Position numbers and translations under genes: made by a program. Shown here one piece after another: positions 32,552 to 34,018 of a stretch of DNA of 34,018 nt. This DNA is from Lachnospiraceae bacterium (lineage in GTDB: Bacteria > Bacillota > Clostridia > Lachnospirales > Lachnospiraceae): contig JAFTWC010000014.1 of NCBI GenBank assembly GCA_017465475.1, positions 1-34,018 of the forward strand, in the 5' to 3' direction. The notes beneath the pieces were generated by a model. The model worked only from the letters and a program-made list of their open reading frames with translations. It had not been told where the DNA came from and did not search any database. The first letter of the stretch is position 1, and each line of letters starts with the position of its first letter.

Positions 32552-33838
32552 ATGAAACTGGAAGAAGTAAAGAAGAAATTGGAGCAGGGTGCGTTTTTAC
32601 CTACATTAAAAATGTTGTACGGCGGAGCCGAAGAAGTCATTGCAAAACAAAAAGAACGCTATGAAAAGGCGATAGAGCGGTTTGCAGAGATTTATCCGGA
32701 GAGAGAGGAAATCTCTCTGTTCTCCGCGCAGGGCAGAACCGAAATCGGAGGGAATCATACGGACCATCAACACGGCTGTGTGTTGGCCGCAGCAGTACAG
32801 TTAGATGCCATTGCGGTGGTTTCTTTCCATAGAGAAGGAGTAATCCGGGTATATTCGGAAGGATACGGAAGTTTTTCTGTAGATCTGTCCGACTTGTCGG
32901 TGCAGCAGGGAGAAAAGGGCTCCAAGGCCATTGTAAGAGGTATTGTATCCCGGTTTGCAAAAATGGGAGTACAGGTGGGCGGTTTTGATGTCTACAGCAC
33001 CTCTGATGTACTTGCAGGCAGTGGAATTTCTTCTTCCGCCGCATTTGAAACCTTAATCGGCACCATTATCGATAGCTATTATAATGAAGGAAAGGCCGGC
33101 GCGGTAGAAATTGCGAAAATCGGTCAGTATGCGGAAAATGTATACTTTGGAAAGAAGTGCGGATTGATGGATCAAATGGCAAGTTCTTTAGGCGGTCTGG
33201 TGTCCATTGATTTTGCGGATACGGAACATCCGTTGGTAGAGCGTTTTTCCTTTGATTTTGAAAAGGAAGGATATTGTATCTGTGTTACGGATACCGGCGG
33301 AAATCATGTGAATCTTACACCGGATTATGTGGCGGTACGCTCCGAAATGGAAAAAGTAGCGGCGCAGTTCGGAAAAGAGTATTTACGACAGGTGGAGGAA
33401 GAAGACTTTTACAGAGAAATTCCGAAGCTTCGTAACACTTGTTCCGACCGAGCGATTTTGCGTGCAATGCATTTCTTCTCTGACAATCGTCGGGCAAAGG
33501 AAGAGGCAGAGGCATTAAAGAGTGGAGATGCGAAGAAATTCTTATCCCTTGTGCAGGCGTCCGGTGACTCCTCGGCAAATCAATTGCAAAATCTGTATTC
33601 CAACTCTGCACCGACGGAACAAGCCATTCCGTTAGGAATTATGATCAGTAAGCTTGTTCTTGACGGAACCGGTGCGGTACGTGTTCATGGTGGCGGTTTT
33701 GCAGGAACCATACAGGCATTTGTGCCTTTGGAGAAGTCAGATGCCTATGTAAGGGAATTGGAGCGCGTGTTTGGGGAAGGAACCTGTTATGTATTCCGCA
33801 TCCGTCCGGTAGGTGGTGTAGAGGTGAGACCGGAATAA
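32552..33838 (+). CDS. galK: Galactokinase
   Basis: 428 residues, somewhat longer than the usual 390 because of an N-terminal extension of about 50 residues. It phosphorylates galactose at C1. Visible are the galactokinase signature GRTEIGGNHTDHQHG (61-75), the GHMP ATP-binding motif DVLAGSGISSSAAFE, CGLMDQMASSLGG and the C-terminal VHGGGFAGTIQAF. It takes the galactose released by LacZ into the Leloir pathway. galT and galE are not in the window. AGAGGAAA lies just before the ATG. Confidence 0.95.
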   Translation: MKLEEVKKKLEQGAFLPTLKMLYGGAEEVIAKQKERYEKAIERFAEIYPEREEISLFSAQGRTEIGGNHTDHQHGCVLAAAVQLDAIAVVSFHREGVIRVYSEGYGSFSVDLSDLSVQQGEKGSKAIVRGIVSRFAKMGVQVGGFDVYSTSDVLAGSGISSSAAFETLIGTIIDSYYNEGKAGAVEIAKIGQYAENVYFGKKCGLMDQMASSLGGLVSIDFADTEHPLVERFSFDFEKEGYCICVTDTGGNHVNLTPDYVAVRSEMEKVAAQFGKEYLRQVEEEDFYREIPKLRNTCSDRAILRAMHFFSDNRRAKEEAEALKSGDAKKFLSLVQASGDSSANQLQNLYSNSAPTEQAIPLGIMISKLVLDGTGAVRVHGGGFAGTIQAFVPLEKSDAYVRELERVFGEGTCYVFRIRPVGGVEVRPE

Positions 33839-33894
33839 GAGAGAACGCTGTATTGCCGGACGAAAGAAGTAAAATGAAAAAGGTTGAGTGAAAA

Positions 33895-34018
33895 TGTAAA
33901 TTCCTCATGTAAACTTAAATTCCATACTGAAGACTAAATTCAGCATTTTGGGGGTTGACGAATCGCGTCAGCCCCTTTAAAGTGGAATTTAGACCAGACA
34001 ATAAATGAGATTTGCCAA
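33895..34018. mobile_element. Possible terminus of an insertion sequence (IS21-like), cut by window edge
   Basis: TAAATTC recurs at 33897, 33916 and 33935 with an exact 19-bp period, and an inverted copy TGGAATTTA is at 33983-33991. Between them lies a hairpin of GGGGTTGACG (33951-33960) with CGTCAGCCCC (33966-33975). Multiple short repeats after a 5'-TG, as at 33895, are known from the ends of IS21-family elements. No transposase is visible before the window ends, so this is a pattern-based suggestion. The hairpin could alternatively end galK transcription. Confidence 0.35.

Overview
The window reads as a chromosomal segment of a motile, low-to-mid-GC Clostridia, most likely Lachnospiraceae (inference). 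The signs are the mbl-flgF-flgG-rod protein order, the comFC-yvyF pair, a YjfB motility protein, a LytTR/GHKL two-component pair, strong AGGAGG-type ribosome binding sites and consensus sigma-A promoters. No phage, plasmid or CRISPR module is visible. Two short non-coding zones and the right edge carry repeat or mobile-like DNA.

Layout. 1-2125 (minus): the 5' part of tRNA-Gly(GCC) with a consensus promoter, then a LysR regulator translationally coupled to a membrane protein that resembles a 5'-nucleotidase C-terminal domain without its catalytic half. 2459-5056 (plus): a membrane-anchored MerR regulator, a PLDc_N small protein and an ABC-2 transporter, preceded by a promoter with MerR-type 19-bp spacing. 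5057-5740: 684 bases without a gene, holding an array of six hairpins with a 63-bp period and two 71-bp GC-rich structured repeats. 5741-9371 (minus): a pair of ABC half-exporters. 9372-9792: their promoter region, a twin dyad operator and a 256-bp MITE-like inverted-repeat element. 9793-11149 (minus): a soluble GHKL kinase and a LytTR response regulator. 11220-12356 (minus): aroC.

12572-15916: an XRE regulator, a Cache-like/degenerate GGDEF/EAL phosphodiesterase, and a small membrane protein whose 3' end overlaps the EAL gene tail to tail. 16138-19441: the mbl-flgF-flgG-rod-binding operon with a strong terminator. 19551-23023: recD2, then comFC-yvyF. 23136-24747 (minus): CvfB-like S1 protein and acyl-ACP thioesterase. 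24898-28454: CPBP protease, yjfB (minus), trxB, and a secreted SH3-NlpC/P60 hydrolase preceded by a three-repeat WalR-like box. 28451-33838: AraC-type regulator divergent from lacZ-galK. 33895-34018: repeats that look like one end of an insertion sequence running out of the window.

How it fits together. Flagellar rod assembly, rod-shape cytoskeleton, c-di-GMP breakdown and YjfB make a motility and surface theme. The LytTR pair, the operator and the exporters look like one signalling-export unit. The AraC-lacZ-galK block takes lactose to galactose-1-phosphate but has no transporter here. The most unusual material is the non-coding DNA at 5060-5652 and 9481-9790.
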